Part shown: positions 1 through 10,359 of the stretch, piece by piece | Layout: every line of letters starts with the position of its first letter | Position numbering within the stretch: the stretch's first letter is position 1 | Origin: Bacteroidota bacterium | GTDB lineage: Bacteria; Bacteroidota; Bacteroidia; Chitinophagales; Chitinophagaceae | Assembly: GCA_029561255.1 (NCBI GenBank) | Contig: JAKQJH010000177.1 | Span: 1-32,113, forward strand | Length of the DNA: 32,113 bases | Reading direction: 5' to 3' | The notes under the pieces: model-generated | What the model was told of the DNA's origin: nothing | Seen by the model: only the letters and a program-made list of their open reading frames with translations | The model's database searches: none | Position numbers and translations under genes: made by a program

Positions 1-1
1 G

Positions 2-403
2 TTTGCGGTACTGGATACCATTCCTGCCCTCGCCAAAACATGGATGGCGCCACTGCCGATGGCCTATGATGCCACCTTACCCGGCTATGTAAAAATGAAG
101 GAAATGATGGGCGGACATGGCGGTGATAATCTGCCCAAGGCCCAGGCCAGCAAAGATGCCACGATGGCACATTTCATTTTGAAATATTATACACCCGGCA
201 GCCTGTTCATTCATTATAACGGCTCCTATCACTCCGAAAATTATGAGGGCATTGTCTGGTATCTGCGCCAGCAAAAACCCGAATTAAAATACGGCACCAT
301 TACTGTAGTTTCCCAGGAAAATATAAAATCATTATTGACGGAAAACAAGGGAAAAGCCGATTTTATCATCTGTGTGGATGAGGATATGACCAATACTTAT
401 TAG
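2..403 (+). CDS. ChaN-like haem-binding lipoprotein, 3' part (5' end outside window)
   Basis: The reading frame is open from the window edge and ends at TAG 401-403, giving 133 residues of a C-terminal part. The stretch AQASKDATMAHFI followed by HYNGSYHSENYEGIVWYL is typical of the ChaN / Cofac_haem_bdg family (formerly DUF399), whose members bind haem and are often lipoproteins involved in iron uptake or handling. The N-terminus, including any lipoprotein signal, lies outside the window, so localisation cannot be judged. It is followed after 63 bp by lpxC-fabZ, which has its own promoter-like box, so a shared transcript is not required. The family assignment is from recalled motifs; the haem-binding role is inferred from the family. 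Confidence 0.75.
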   Translation, partial: FAVLDTIPALAKTWMAPLPMAYDATLPGYVKMKEMMGGHGGDNLPKAQASKDATMAHFILKYYTPGSLFIHYNGSYHSENYEGIVWYLRQQKPELKYGTITVVSQENIKSLLTENKGKADFIICVDEDMTNTY

Positions 404-438
404 TCCTGTTTACCCTTCCGTAAAGCCTGCAATAATCG

Positions 439-446
439 TATCTTTG
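439..446 (+). promoter_or_regulatory. Bacteroidota -7 box (TATCTTTG) for lpxC-fabZ
   Basis: TATCTTTG matches the Bacteroidota housekeeping -7 consensus TAnnTTTG exactly and lies 20 bp before the ATG of lpxC-fabZ. No convincing -33 TTTG was seen at the expected distance. The transcript would have a short leader of about 15 nt. Confidence 0.5.
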
Positions 447-466
447 CCCCGCTTAACAACACACGC

Positions 467-1864
467 ATGAGTTTCAATCCTGATAAACAGCACACGCTAA
501 AATCTTCTGTAAAAATTTCCGGTACTGGTCTGCACACTGGAGTAATGGCCGACCTGATTCTGCATCCGGCCAATCCCGGATTCGGATACCAGTTTAAACG
601 CATTGACCTTCCCAACCAACCCGTTATCAAAGCCGATTGCGACCTGGTTACGGATGTGAGTCGCGGAACCACCCTGGAAGCTAACGGCGCCAAAGTAAGT
701 ACAGTTGAACACGTGCTCGCTGCCCTGGTGGGAATGGGGGTCGATAATTGTCTGCTGGAGATCAACGGACCTGAAATGCCCATCATGGATGGCAGTTCCA
801 TGCCCTTTGTGGAACTGATCGAGGAAGCCGGGATCCTGGAGCAGGATGCAGCGAAGGTATGGTACAGTATTGATGAGAATATCTTCCACTACGATGAAGA
901 GAAAAGAGTGGAAATGGTGGCCATGCCCGCAATGGAATACCAGGTAACCACCCTGATAGATTTTAATTCACCCGTACTGGGAACCCAGCATGCCGGGTTA
1001 AAGCATCTCCGCGATTTTAAGGATCATATTGCCCCCTGCCGTACTTTTTGTTTTCTCCACGAACTGGAAATGCTGCTGGAACATAACCTGATCAAAGGAG
1101 GTGATGTAAATAATGCCATCGTGATCGTGGACAAGCCGGTCGGTGATGCAGAGATGGAGCGGCTGAAAAATATCTTTAAGAAAGAAAAGATCGAGGTAAA
1201 GAGCGAAGGCTACCTGAATAACCTGGAACTTCGTTTTCCCAATGAACCGGCCCGGCACAAATTACTGGATGTGATCGGCGACCTGGCCCTGATCGGTTAT
1301 CCCATCAAAGCGAGAATTATTGCCAATCGTCCCGGACATAGCAGCAATGTGGATTTTGCCCGGAAGATCAAGCAGTATATAAAAAAAAATAAACACACAC
1401 AGGGCATCCCGGTCTATGATCCTTCCCAGCCCCCCGTATATGACCTGCAGTATATTGAGAAAACATTGCCCCACCGTTTTCCCTTTGCCTTTGTAGACAA
1501 AGTGATCGAACTCAGCGATACGCATATTGTGGGAGTGAAAAACGTCACTTTCAATGAGTGGTTTTTCCAGGGTCATTTCCCCGGCAATCCCATTATGCCC
1601 GGCGTATTGCAGATCGAAGCCCTGGCCCAGTGCGGCGGCATCCTGGCCATCAACCTCAGCGGGGATGGTCAATACGACACTTATTTCCTGAAAATCGATA
1701 ACTGTAAATTCAAACAGATGGTCCGCCCGGGCGATACCCTGATCCTGAAAATGGAGCTGGCAGCCCCCATCCGACGCGGTATCTGCGAGATGAAAGGAAC
1801 GACCTATGTGGGCAATAAAGTCTGCTGTGAAGCCGACCTGGTAGCGCAGATTGTGAAGCGGTAG
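467..1864 (+). CDS. lpxC-fabZ: Bifunctional UDP-3-O-acyl-N-acetylglucosamine deacetylase / 3-hydroxyacyl-ACP dehydratase
   Basis: A 465-residue fusion of two enzymes. Residues 1 to about 310 are LpxC, the zinc deacetylase that commits the cell to lipid A synthesis. Zinc ligands are His82 (in TVEHV) and His264/Asp268 (in HKLLD), and His291 (in GHSSN) is the catalytic histidine. Residues about 325-465 are FabZ, which dehydrates 3-hydroxyacyl-ACP in fatty acid elongation; its active-site His370 is in GHFPGNPIMPGV and Glu384 is in EALAQ. The ATG is chosen because the LpxC N-terminus (LKSSVKISGTGLHTG) follows directly and a -7 box lies just upstream. Both enzymes use 3-hydroxyacyl-ACP chemistry at the branch between lipid A and phospholipid acyl chains. 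The fusion is known in Bacteroidota and is intact here. Confidence 0.97.
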   Translation: MSFNPDKQHTLKSSVKISGTGLHTGVMADLILHPANPGFGYQFKRIDLPNQPVIKADCDLVTDVSRGTTLEANGAKVSTVEHVLAALVGMGVDNCLLEINGPEMPIMDGSSMPFVELIEEAGILEQDAAKVWYSIDENIFHYDEEKRVEMVAMPAMEYQVTTLIDFNSPVLGTQHAGLKHLRDFKDHIAPCRTFCFLHELEMLLEHNLIKGGDVNNAIVIVDKPVGDAEMERLKNIFKKEKIEVKSEGYLNNLELRFPNEPARHKLLDVIGDLALIGYPIKARIIANRPGHSSNVDFARKIKQYIKKNKHTQGIPVYDPSQPPVYDLQYIEKTLPHRFPFAFVDKVIELSDTHIVGVKNVTFNEWFFQGHFPGNPIMPGVLQIEALAQCGGILAINLSGDGQYDTYFLKIDNCKFKQMVRPGDTLILKMELAAPIRRGICEMKGTTYVGNKVCCEADLVAQIVKR

Positions 1865-1909
1865 GAGGTTGGAGGTTCGAGGTTGGAGGTTCGAGGTTGG
1901 GGGTTGGAG
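1864..1909. repeat. 7-bp tandem repeat [G/C]GAGGTT, about 6.5 copies
   Basis: Six consecutive heptamers read GGAGGTT, GGAGGTT, CGAGGTT, GGAGGTT, CGAGGTT, GGGGGTT, followed by GGAG. The array begins with the last base of the lpxC-fabZ stop codon. The first base of each unit varies while the rest is almost fixed. Confidence 0.85.
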
Positions 1910-1937
1910 ATACAGAAAGAATTTGACCATTTTTGAG

Positions 1938-1969
1938 TTGTATTAAACAGCTAAACCTGTTTAATACAA
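1938..1969. repeat. Perfect 13-bp inverted repeat (hairpin)
   Basis: Arms TTGTATTAAACAG (1938-1950) and CTGTTTAATACAA (1957-1969) are exact complements around a 6-nt loop. There is no T-run after it on either strand, so it is not a standard intrinsic terminator. It could still end or stabilise the lpxC-fabZ transcript, or be a protein-binding site. Confidence 0.7.
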
Positions 1970-1981
1970 GGTTCCTTGCTT

Positions 1982-2011
1982 CGCAGCGAGACAAGCTCGC
2001 TACTCGCTGCG
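1982..2011. repeat. REP-like palindrome with CTCGCTAC core
   Basis: Arms CGCAGCGAG (1982-1990) and CTCGCTGCG (2003-2011) pair perfectly over 9 bp. Outer bases TTCC (1972-1975) and GGAA (2011-2014) suggest a longer imperfect structure. A related short element with the same CTCGCTAC string and ATTTC/AAAT ends lies at 2050-2070. From memory, intergenic elements containing such a CTCGCTACGCTCG-like core are common in Bacteroidota. The rest of the 1910-2309 gap holds no gene I can support. Confidence 0.6.
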
Positions 2012-2121
2012 GAATGACAAGTTATGGGGGGAGAAAAAGGAAATACAAGATTTCTCGCTACGCTCGAAATAGCAGTTTACCCCAAAAGCGCTGAAATATG
2101 TTCACAGCAGGGGCTGTTTCC

Positions 2122-4289
<2,168 letters not shown>

Positions 4290-4364
4290 CCGGTTCTGCG
4301 GGCTTCCCGGCTGGTTTTAACAAATTGGACTTTGAATTTATAAAATATTGACTATAAGCAACTT

Positions 4365-4390
4365 GGCTCCGATTTTTCGGAGCCTTTTTT
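4365..4390 (+). terminator. Intrinsic terminator of gyrB
   Basis: Stem GGCTCCGA (4365-4372) and TCGGAGCC (4377-4384) with a TTTT loop, followed by six T (4385-4390). It is a standard Rho-independent terminator 76 bp after the gyrB stop. Confidence 0.9.
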
Positions 4391-4414
4391 CATTAAAAGC
4401 CAAATTTACTCCCC

Positions 4415-4440
4415 TTGAACCCCCCGGATTGCGTAATTTC
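4415..4440 (+). promoter_or_regulatory. Possible promoter for the 67-residue protein
   Basis: TTG (4415-4417) and TAATTTC (4434-4440) are spaced 16 bp apart, a weak version of the Bacteroidota TTTG / TAnnTTTG arrangement. It lies 28 bp before the ATG and just after the gyrB terminator, where a promoter is needed. Confidence 0.3.
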
Positions 4441-4468
4441 ATCCTTTACTAACGCAAAAACTTAAACC

Positions 4469-4672
4469 ATGTCAGATGTAAAAATTACAGCCTACAATGT
4501 AAAAACCAAGGAGAAAGGTGTGGAAATGCTGGATGCCGTTATCACGAAGACCGCAAAAGGAGCCTATATGGCCCAGGGAAATGATGGTAAAGGAAATAAA
4601 CTGACCACCCTGATGGGCGAAGAAAAAGCGCTGGCGGCGATTAAAGCCGGTATAGCCAAGCAAGGCTGGTAA
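4469..4672 (+). CDS. Small hypothetical protein (67 residues)
   Basis: A 67-residue soluble protein with no signal peptide, no cysteine and no membrane segment. It is rich in lysine and alanine and ends KAGIAKQGW. I do not recognise a characterised family. It is probably a real gene: it lies between its own promoter-like sequence and a strong terminator (4722-4757), begins with ATG after an A-rich leader, and has balanced, protein-like composition. The N-terminal half alternates polar and hydrophobic residues (VKITAYNVKTK, then MLDAVITKTAKGAYMAQ), suggesting a small beta fold followed by a C-terminal helix (EEKALAAIKAGIA). It converges on the S8 protease gene. Function unknown. Confidence 0.7.
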   Translation: MSDVKITAYNVKTKEKGVEMLDAVITKTAKGAYMAQGNDGKGNKLTTLMGEEKALAAIKAGIAKQGW

Positions 4673-4700
4673 GAATAATGAATAATCAGTAATGAGTAGC
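4673..4700. repeat. 7-bp imperfect tandem repeat after the small gene's stop
   Basis: Units GAATAAT, GAATAAT, CAGTAAT, GAGTAGC follow the TAA stop without a gap. The flanks TAATCAG (4683-4689) and CTGATTA (4699-4705) also form a 7-bp inverted repeat. Confidence 0.6.
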
Positions 4701-4721
4701 TGATTAAACAGTCCTTAATAA

Positions 4722-4757
4722 CAGAGCCCTCCGGTTTTCGGAGGGCTCTGTCGTTTT
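4722..4757 (+). terminator. Strong intrinsic terminator, possibly bidirectional
   Basis: A perfect 12-bp stem, CAGAGCCCTCCG (4722-4733) with CGGAGGGCTCTG (4739-4750), has a 5-nt loop and is followed by TCGTTTT. It lies between converging genes, the 67-residue protein (+) and the protease (-), so it may stop transcription from both sides. Confidence 0.88.
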
Positions 4758-4847
4758 ACTATTCTATAAATTAGCTTCTTATTAAATGGTTTTCATTGCC
4801 CTTTCCTCTTTAAAACAGGTCCAAGAAAATAAGCATCTACCAACTTT

Positions 4848-4861
4848 ACTGATTACTCATT
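4848..4861. repeat. Two heptamers across the protease stop codon
   Basis: On the minus strand AATGAGT (4861-4855) is followed by AATCAGT (4854-4848). The same two heptamers occur in the opposite order on the plus strand at 4684-4697, after the converging gene. Confidence 0.5.
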
Positions 4862-7800
4862 GTTTCACCAGTTTAAAGCTCCTCCTCTTCTCTCCCACTC
4901 CTGTTTCCAGCAAATAAATTCCCGCCGGGTAGGCCGGGCCTTTCAGGTCAATGTTCAGTTTTTGGGCAAAGCCGCTGGCCGGGTTGCTGTGCTGGTAAAC
5001 GAGGCGGCCCTTTGTATCATAGACTTTCACCTGGATCGTTTCACCCGGACTGGCCTGGCAGTTGAGGCTGAACTGGCCGGCGGATGGATTGGGTGTAACG
5101 GTCCATTGAATTTCAATATTGAATACCAGCGGGCGGATCGCTGAGTAGCGCACCGTTCCGTCATTATCGATTATTTTCAACCGGTAATAGCGTACCCCTG
5201 ATTTTCCGGGCTCTGTGTCCAGATACTGGTAGCGTTGTTCCCGGTCTGAATTACCCTGGCTCAGTATTTCACCCAAACGTGTATAACGGCCCGACTGGTA
5301 ATCGGCATTGCCACGGGCCACTTCAATCTCAAACCGGTTTACATTGTATTCCGAAGCAGTCACCCATTCAGCCAGTACATCATCCTGGGGCAGTTTACGA
5401 ACAGTAAACTGCTTCAACTCAACAGGCAAAGGCTGACTGCCTGTAAGTCCGCCGGTATTGAGCCAGAACTCGGAAAAATTATTGACTTTAAACTCAGCAT
5501 AATAGCCTTTATCGAAAGGTACTTTGGTGGCCCGGGACGGGATAACAAAAGACCAGACACCCTGGTTATTATCCGCAATAGTTCCGTTTTCATAACTATT
5601 ATCCGGGTCACTATACTTAGTTACCCCGAGATCATAAACCGTAGCCGGTTTGGCACAACCACTGCAACCTGTAGCCGCAATCAGGGTTTCTGTTTCGGTA
5701 TCCGGGAAATACACCCGCACCAACACCGAATCACCCAGTGCCAGGAACGCGTTGGCAGGCTGAATGGTAAAGTTGCGGTTATGATAATACTGGTTACTGC
5801 TCCAGCGTACCGCACCGGTATGCAGATAGGCTCTAACATCAGTAGCTCCCATTTCCTGTCCGGCCGGATGAACCGAAGCCACCAGTTTACCTCCTTCCAG
5901 GAAATCCACCCAGGTATTGGTACCGGTATTGATGGTCTGTGTTACCGGGGCTGCCATGGTTGCACCATCATATAAACCGTACAGGTTATCGTAAATATGA
6001 ATATCATCCACCGCTATCCCGTCTTTATTCAGCCCTGAGTCGGAATTAAACACAAATCGAAAACGGAGCCGGCTGTTATTGCTGGTGGGTAAAGCCGTTG
6101 TGGCTACATGCCAGTTGGTATAATTTTGCTGGCTCCATAACTGATTTCCCGCATAGTTTTTATTGTACCAATTCGTTCCTTGTCCAAAGCTGCCCAGTTT
6201 TGTCCAGGTAATTCCATCTTCAGAATATTCCACCCAGGCGGCATCACAAAGGACCGCGCCGCAATCTTCGATGTCCATGGCCACGCTGAAACTGAGGGTA
6301 GGATTGGTCATGGTTGAAATATCAAAGCAGGGCGAATAGAGATAAGAAAATTCATTGTCATTATAGTAGCCGGCGATCCTTGTCTTCCAGGCCTTGCTGC
6401 CACTGGCAGCCCGGTTGATCTTCGGAGAGATCGGCGTACCATATTCCCAGGAGGATAAGATGCCTCCGGTATACCAGGAACCATTATTGGTTTCAAAATT
6501 CTGCAGGTAAGGGAAGCTGCTGACCAGGGGCAGATTATTCACCGTGCTGCTGACCGTGTCATTCTGATTATAGGTATCCGTTGCCAGGGCCGACCATACC
6601 TCTATAATATGATTACCACTGGTGGTAAGATTGGCCGTTGCGGTAAACGTGTACTGAACCGATGAGCTGGCTGCAATGGAAGTAATCGTTTCATTGGCGA
6701 TGACCACTCCATCCACTTTCAGCGTGATGGGAATATTATTGATGATGGCATTCGACGTATTCCGTACCGTTACTTTTACCGGCACCGCTGCACTGAGTCC
6801 GCAACTTACCGTATAAGGCGTATCCACACTGACCAGTTGGATATCATCAACCGCTTTATAAAGACGGATATCATCAAACGTATATCCTGCCGCCCTGAAA
6901 TTATCAGCCGCCAGATACTCGCCCCATTGTCCCCAACGAACTTGTGTGCTGGTACTGAAGGATTGTCCATAAGCGGCCAGTGAATCACTTAATTCAATAC
7001 TGCCGGAGAGTTTAAAGGAACCATCCGCAGCTGGCTGATTGGCATACAGGTCATAGACCGCTATCCAGTTGTCTGTATCATTACCCCGTATCCATACTTT
7101 ATTGGCGGCATTGGATTTTTGCCCGTGATTTTTATACCGGAAATCGATCCTTATATCATCCGTTGCCGTATTGAAGGTGGCCAGGTTAAAGGTACCGGTG
7201 AGTGAATCAACACTTCCGCCGGATACAAAACGACTCTGATCAAGCGTCAGTGCTTTGGAACCGGAATAAGCAATGCCGGTATGGATAAATGTTTTCGCCT
7301 GACCATATATTCCATTGTTGACAAAGTCATACCGGTCATTGCCGGTCAGTCCCATCTGGTCCACCGTGATCGTTTGTTCTGCCGCGGTTTCCATATCGTC
7401 GAGCCAGGGAAGCAGGGCATTATTAATGGCGGCATTGGCGAGTTGCTTAAACACTTTCGTCTGTGTATTATTCGCCGTCACCGGATCCGAGGCTTTGGTG
7501 GCGATGACCTCAATACTATAGGTTCCGGTGGCTCCCAAATTGGCGGTGGTGGCGAATGTATGCGAAAGCGTTCCTCCGGCTGCAATATCCGCTATGGGAG
7601 TTGTGATTACTTCATTGACAGCCGGTCCGCCATTGATGGAATAACTCACATTGATATTACCAGATGAAATGGCATCATCAAGGTTTTTAATCCGTATGGT
7701 AACCGCATGAGTGGCGCTCAGGGCGGTGCTGGTCAGTTCACGTCCGGAAGTGGCGGGGGAAACAATCGCATCCAGTTTCAGGTCGTTATCCGAAATAGTT

Positions 7801-10274
7801 CCCGCACAGGTACCTGCATTGGGTTGGCGACTGATGGCATTGGCACGTCGCCCGGGATTGCCATTGATCCGCGGACGGACAGTAACCCAATACGTGGAAT
7901 CTTTTGACAAACCACTGAAAGTATAGGTCAATGCAGCAGTAGTCGTCACTGAAACCATTTCAGTTCCTTGCAGCCACATTACTTCATAATCCGTAGCACC
8001 GGGAACGGCGGTCCAGTTTATTTTTATATATCCTTCGCATTGCACCGCATCGAGTGAGACGGTATTCAGGGTGGCTATCGTAAAAGCAGCACTGGTTTGG
8101 GTCAGGCCACTGGTATTGTTGGTAATCCGGATCCGGCCCTGATCAGTGGGGGTATTGGGTACGCCCCAGCTATATACCCGGCTGCTGGCTGAAACGGCGT
8201 TATTCAGCAAAATCCAGCTGCTGCCGTTATCAGGTGAAAATTCGAGTGTATAGGTACCACTGCTGCCATAATCATCCCATTGAATATACACGGTATCGAG
8301 AGTAGTAACGCTTGGTGTGAATTTATCACCCCCAACAGGATTGGTCAGCACAAGGCTTCTTGGTATGATATCGTATACCAGGAAATACTCCTGTGATGGG
8401 TTCTGGGTGATCGCATTTCCGATTACTTTCAAATCGTAGTTACCGGCTGTGGGATTATTAATTTCCACCTGTTCAATATTGTTGATATGATCGGTACCGC
8501 TTGCTGCCAGGTTATTCACGTTAGCAGGTAAAGTATCCAATACGGAAGGGAACACCGTAAAACTGGCGGGTGTATTTACTTCCAGGTCAATATCATTGAC
8601 TAATGTTTTGCTGGCCATTACTGCTGCCGGGGGATCCTGCCAGTAAACCAGTACTTTGAGTTTAGCCGTATTGGCCGGCACCGAGATCGTATGTGTATTG
8701 GTTACGGTATTGGCCACGGTTGAATTAAAATACGTGTTGCCTTCTATCATGGCCAGCGATCGAACCAGGTTGAGCCGACCAAAACCATATCGGAAATCGG
8801 GCCCGCTGTTTCCTTTATCATCTGCCCCGTTGACCAGTATCGCTTTACTTAATCCGTTCTTCGGATTAGCCCCGGCATTTAATTGCCGATATCGTTGTAC
8901 GAGTAATGCGAGTCCGCCGGAAACTCCCGGTGCAGCCATACTGGTACCGTTGTTATAACTATAGATATTGCTGGTCCAGGTGGAGGCGAGAAATACTCCC
9001 TGTGACATAATCTCCGGTTTTACACGGCCATCCTTTACCGGACCGCGACTGGAAGAAGCCGCGATATTGCTCCGGAAATCGGTGCTTCCCACTGTGAGTA
9101 CATTCTTGGCCGATTGATAGCCTCCCAATACGGTTTTAAATCCGGCAGGATACGGCGAGCAGGTTAAGGCTCCATTATTGCCGGCAGCAAATACCTGTTG
9201 CAATTCGGGAAGATCAATGGCCTGCTGATCGAGTACACGGGACGTGAGATCGTATAAACCATTAAAGAAACAATCGTCCACCACCGCGCCAAAAGAGTTA
9301 TTGGTGATCACCATACCATGATCCTGTACATAGGCCGGGGCTTCTGTAAAGATGCCGGAATAGTATTGTGTAAGTAATGTTGCCTTTGGTGCATAGCCGG
9401 TATATAATTCCTGTATGATACCGGCACCACCGATCGTACCTGCTACGTGCGTGGCATGCGCCCGCATGATATCAGCCGCCCGGTTGATCAACCTTCCATT
9501 AAAATCAAGATGGGATTGTATGTCACCATTATCTCCGACACCCACTACAACACCCTGTCCATCCAGATTACGTCCACCGGCTGACAATGGAGCTCTCAGC
9601 ACACTAGCTCTGGTGGTATACATGCTGTTACTGTTTAACTCACGATCAGGGGCGGGAATGGCCTGCACATATTCCACCCAGGGGGTAGCGGCCAGTTCTT
9701 CCAGCCGGCTGGCAGCAATGCGTACGCCGAGAATCCGGTACAACTGATAATCGTTACTAACTAAGTCATAATTACCCCGACGCAATTCCTCTTTCACTTG
9801 TTCGGGTAAAAAAGATTTCGGATAACTGATCCACAGGTCGATGGTACCGGGTGTTTTAATCGCATATGTTGGGAATAAACCCCTGGCGAGTTGCGGCTGC
9901 ATTTTCTGCTGGGGCGATGGCTCTATAATGGCCCTTGCCTGTACGCGCTGCAGGGTTGCTTCACTGAGTAAACCGGTAATCGTTGCGGTATAGGCGTTAT
10001 TAGGAATATAATCGAGTAATTCAATTCCTGCCTGCAGCAATTGTTGTCTTTCAGCTGCGGTGGGTAATTGCTCAAATTGAAGAATGGCGAAGGACTTTCC
10101 GGCAGTACGTGAACTGCGGTTATTAAAAGAGTCAACCCGGCTGGTACTGATATTTTTGGTGGGAAATACGGCCCCGCTTTTTAATAAGAGGGCAAAGCGG
10201 GCATCCTGCTGCGCTGTTGCAGTAAAACAAGTAACCAACAGGAAGGCAATCAAGGGAATTGGATAGATTCTCAT
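4857..10274 (-). CDS. Secreted multidomain S8 subtilisin-like protease with T9SS sorting domain
   Basis: An 1805-residue serine protease, probably secreted through the type IX system. Residues 1-21 are a signal peptide (MRIYPIPLIAFLLVTCFTATA) and about 22-225 look like a propeptide. The S8 catalytic domain (about 235-510) has Asp248 in GVGDNGD, His276 in HATHVAGT, oxyanion Asn366 in AAGNNG and Ser445 in GTSMAAP, so the triad is complete. Flanking residues are unusual: DNG replaces the common DTG, and HATH replaces HGTH. Further domains are beta-rich: FN3-like (about 739-820), CARDB-like (about 830-925 and again near 1150-1230) and jelly-roll or MAM-like segments. Residues 1724-1805 are a type A sorting domain, with TPNPSAGQF near its start and PAGIYLLE near its end. 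It lies 85 bp downstream of mfd on the same strand. Substrate unknown; it may degrade extracellular protein. Confidence 0.92.
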   Translation of the reverse strand: MRIYPIPLIAFLLVTCFTATAQQDARFALLLKSGAVFPTKNISTSRVDSFNNRSSRTAGKSFAILQFEQLPTAAERQQLLQAGIELLDYIPNNAYTATITGLLSEATLQRVQARAIIEPSPQQKMQPQLARGLFPTYAIKTPGTIDLWISYPKSFLPEQVKEELRRGNYDLVSNDYQLYRILGVRIAASRLEELAATPWVEYVQAIPAPDRELNSNSMYTTRASVLRAPLSAGGRNLDGQGVVVGVGDNGDIQSHLDFNGRLINRAADIMRAHATHVAGTIGGAGIIQELYTGYAPKATLLTQYYSGIFTEAPAYVQDHGMVITNNSFGAVVDDCFFNGLYDLTSRVLDQQAIDLPELQQVFAAGNNGALTCSPYPAGFKTVLGGYQSAKNVLTVGSTDFRSNIAASSSRGPVKDGRVKPEIMSQGVFLASTWTSNIYSYNNGTSMAAPGVSGGLALLVQRYRQLNAGANPKNGLSKAILVNGADDKGNSGPDFRYGFGRLNLVRSLAMIEGNTYFNSTVANTVTNTHTISVPANTAKLKVLVYWQDPPAAVMASKTLVNDIDLEVNTPASFTVFPSVLDTLPANVNNLAASGTDHINNIEQVEINNPTAGNYDLKVIGNAITQNPSQEYFLVYDIIPRSLVLTNPVGGDKFTPSVTTLDTVYIQWDDYGSSGTYTLEFSPDNGSSWILLNNAVSASSRVYSWGVPNTPTDQGRIRITNNTSGLTQTSAAFTIATLNTVSLDAVQCEGYIKINWTAVPGATDYEVMWLQGTEMVSVTTTAALTYTFSGLSKDSTYWVTVRPRINGNPGRRANAISRQPNAGTCAGTISDNDLKLDAIVSPATSGRELTSTALSATHAVTIRIKNLDDAISSGNINVSYSINGGPAVNEVITTPIADIAAGGTLSHTFATTANLGATGTYSIEVIATKASDPVTANNTQTKVFKQLANAAINNALLPWLDDMETAAEQTITVDQMGLTGNDRYDFVNNGIYGQAKTFIHTGIAYSGSKALTLDQSRFVSGGSVDSLTGTFNLATFNTATDDIRIDFRYKNHGQKSNAANKVWIRGNDTDNWIAVYDLYANQPAADGSFKLSGSIELSDSLAAYGQSFSTSTQVRWGQWGEYLAADNFRAAGYTFDDIRLYKAVDDIQLVSVDTPYTVSCGLSAAVPVKVTVRNTSNAIINNIPITLKVDGVVIANETITSIAASSSVQYTFTATANLTTSGNHIIEVWSALATDTYNQNDTVSSTVNNLPLVSSFPYLQNFETNNGSWYTGGILSSWEYGTPISPKINRAASGSKAWKTRIAGYYNDNEFSYLYSPCFDISTMTNPTLSFSVAMDIEDCGAVLCDAAWVEYSEDGITWTKLGSFGQGTNWYNKNYAGNQLWSQQNYTNWHVATTALPTSNNSRLRFRFVFNSDSGLNKDGIAVDDIHIYDNLYGLYDGATMAAPVTQTINTGTNTWVDFLEGGKLVASVHPAGQEMGATDVRAYLHTGAVRWSSNQYYHNRNFTIQPANAFLALGDSVLVRVYFPDTETETLIAATGCSGCAKPATVYDLGVTKYSDPDNSYENGTIADNNQGVWSFVIPSRATKVPFDKGYYAEFKVNNFSEFWLNTGGLTGSQPLPVELKQFTVRKLPQDDVLAEWVTASEYNVNRFEIEVARGNADYQSGRYTRLGEILSQGNSDREQRYQYLDTEPGKSGVRYYRLKIIDNDGTVRYSAIRPLVFNIEIQWTVTPNPSAGQFSLNCQASPGETIQVKVYDTKGRLVYQHSNPASGFAQKLNIDLKGPAYPAGIYLLETGVGEKRRSFKLVKQ

Positions 10275-10302
10275 AGCGATTTTTAGCTATCTAAAAGTAA
10301 TA

Positions 10303-10332
10303 CAAATACCTGAGAATTACCAATACAGACAA
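10303..10332 (-). promoter_or_regulatory. Possible promoter of the S8 protease gene
   Basis: On the minus strand TTG (10332-10330) and GGTATTTG (10310-10303) are separated by 19 bp, the spacing expected for Bacteroidota promoters. The -7 box lacks the leading TA, so the match is partial. The leader would be about 25 nt. It lies within the 85-bp gap after mfd. Confidence 0.35.
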
Positions 10333-10359
10333 GGAATTCAGACAATGCAGAACTGATCC

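Noticed and set aside
1262-1930. Minus-strand open frame of 222 codons opposite lpxC-fabZ
   Set aside because: It is antisense to conserved LpxC and FabZ active-site regions and its N-terminus is made from the heptamer array.
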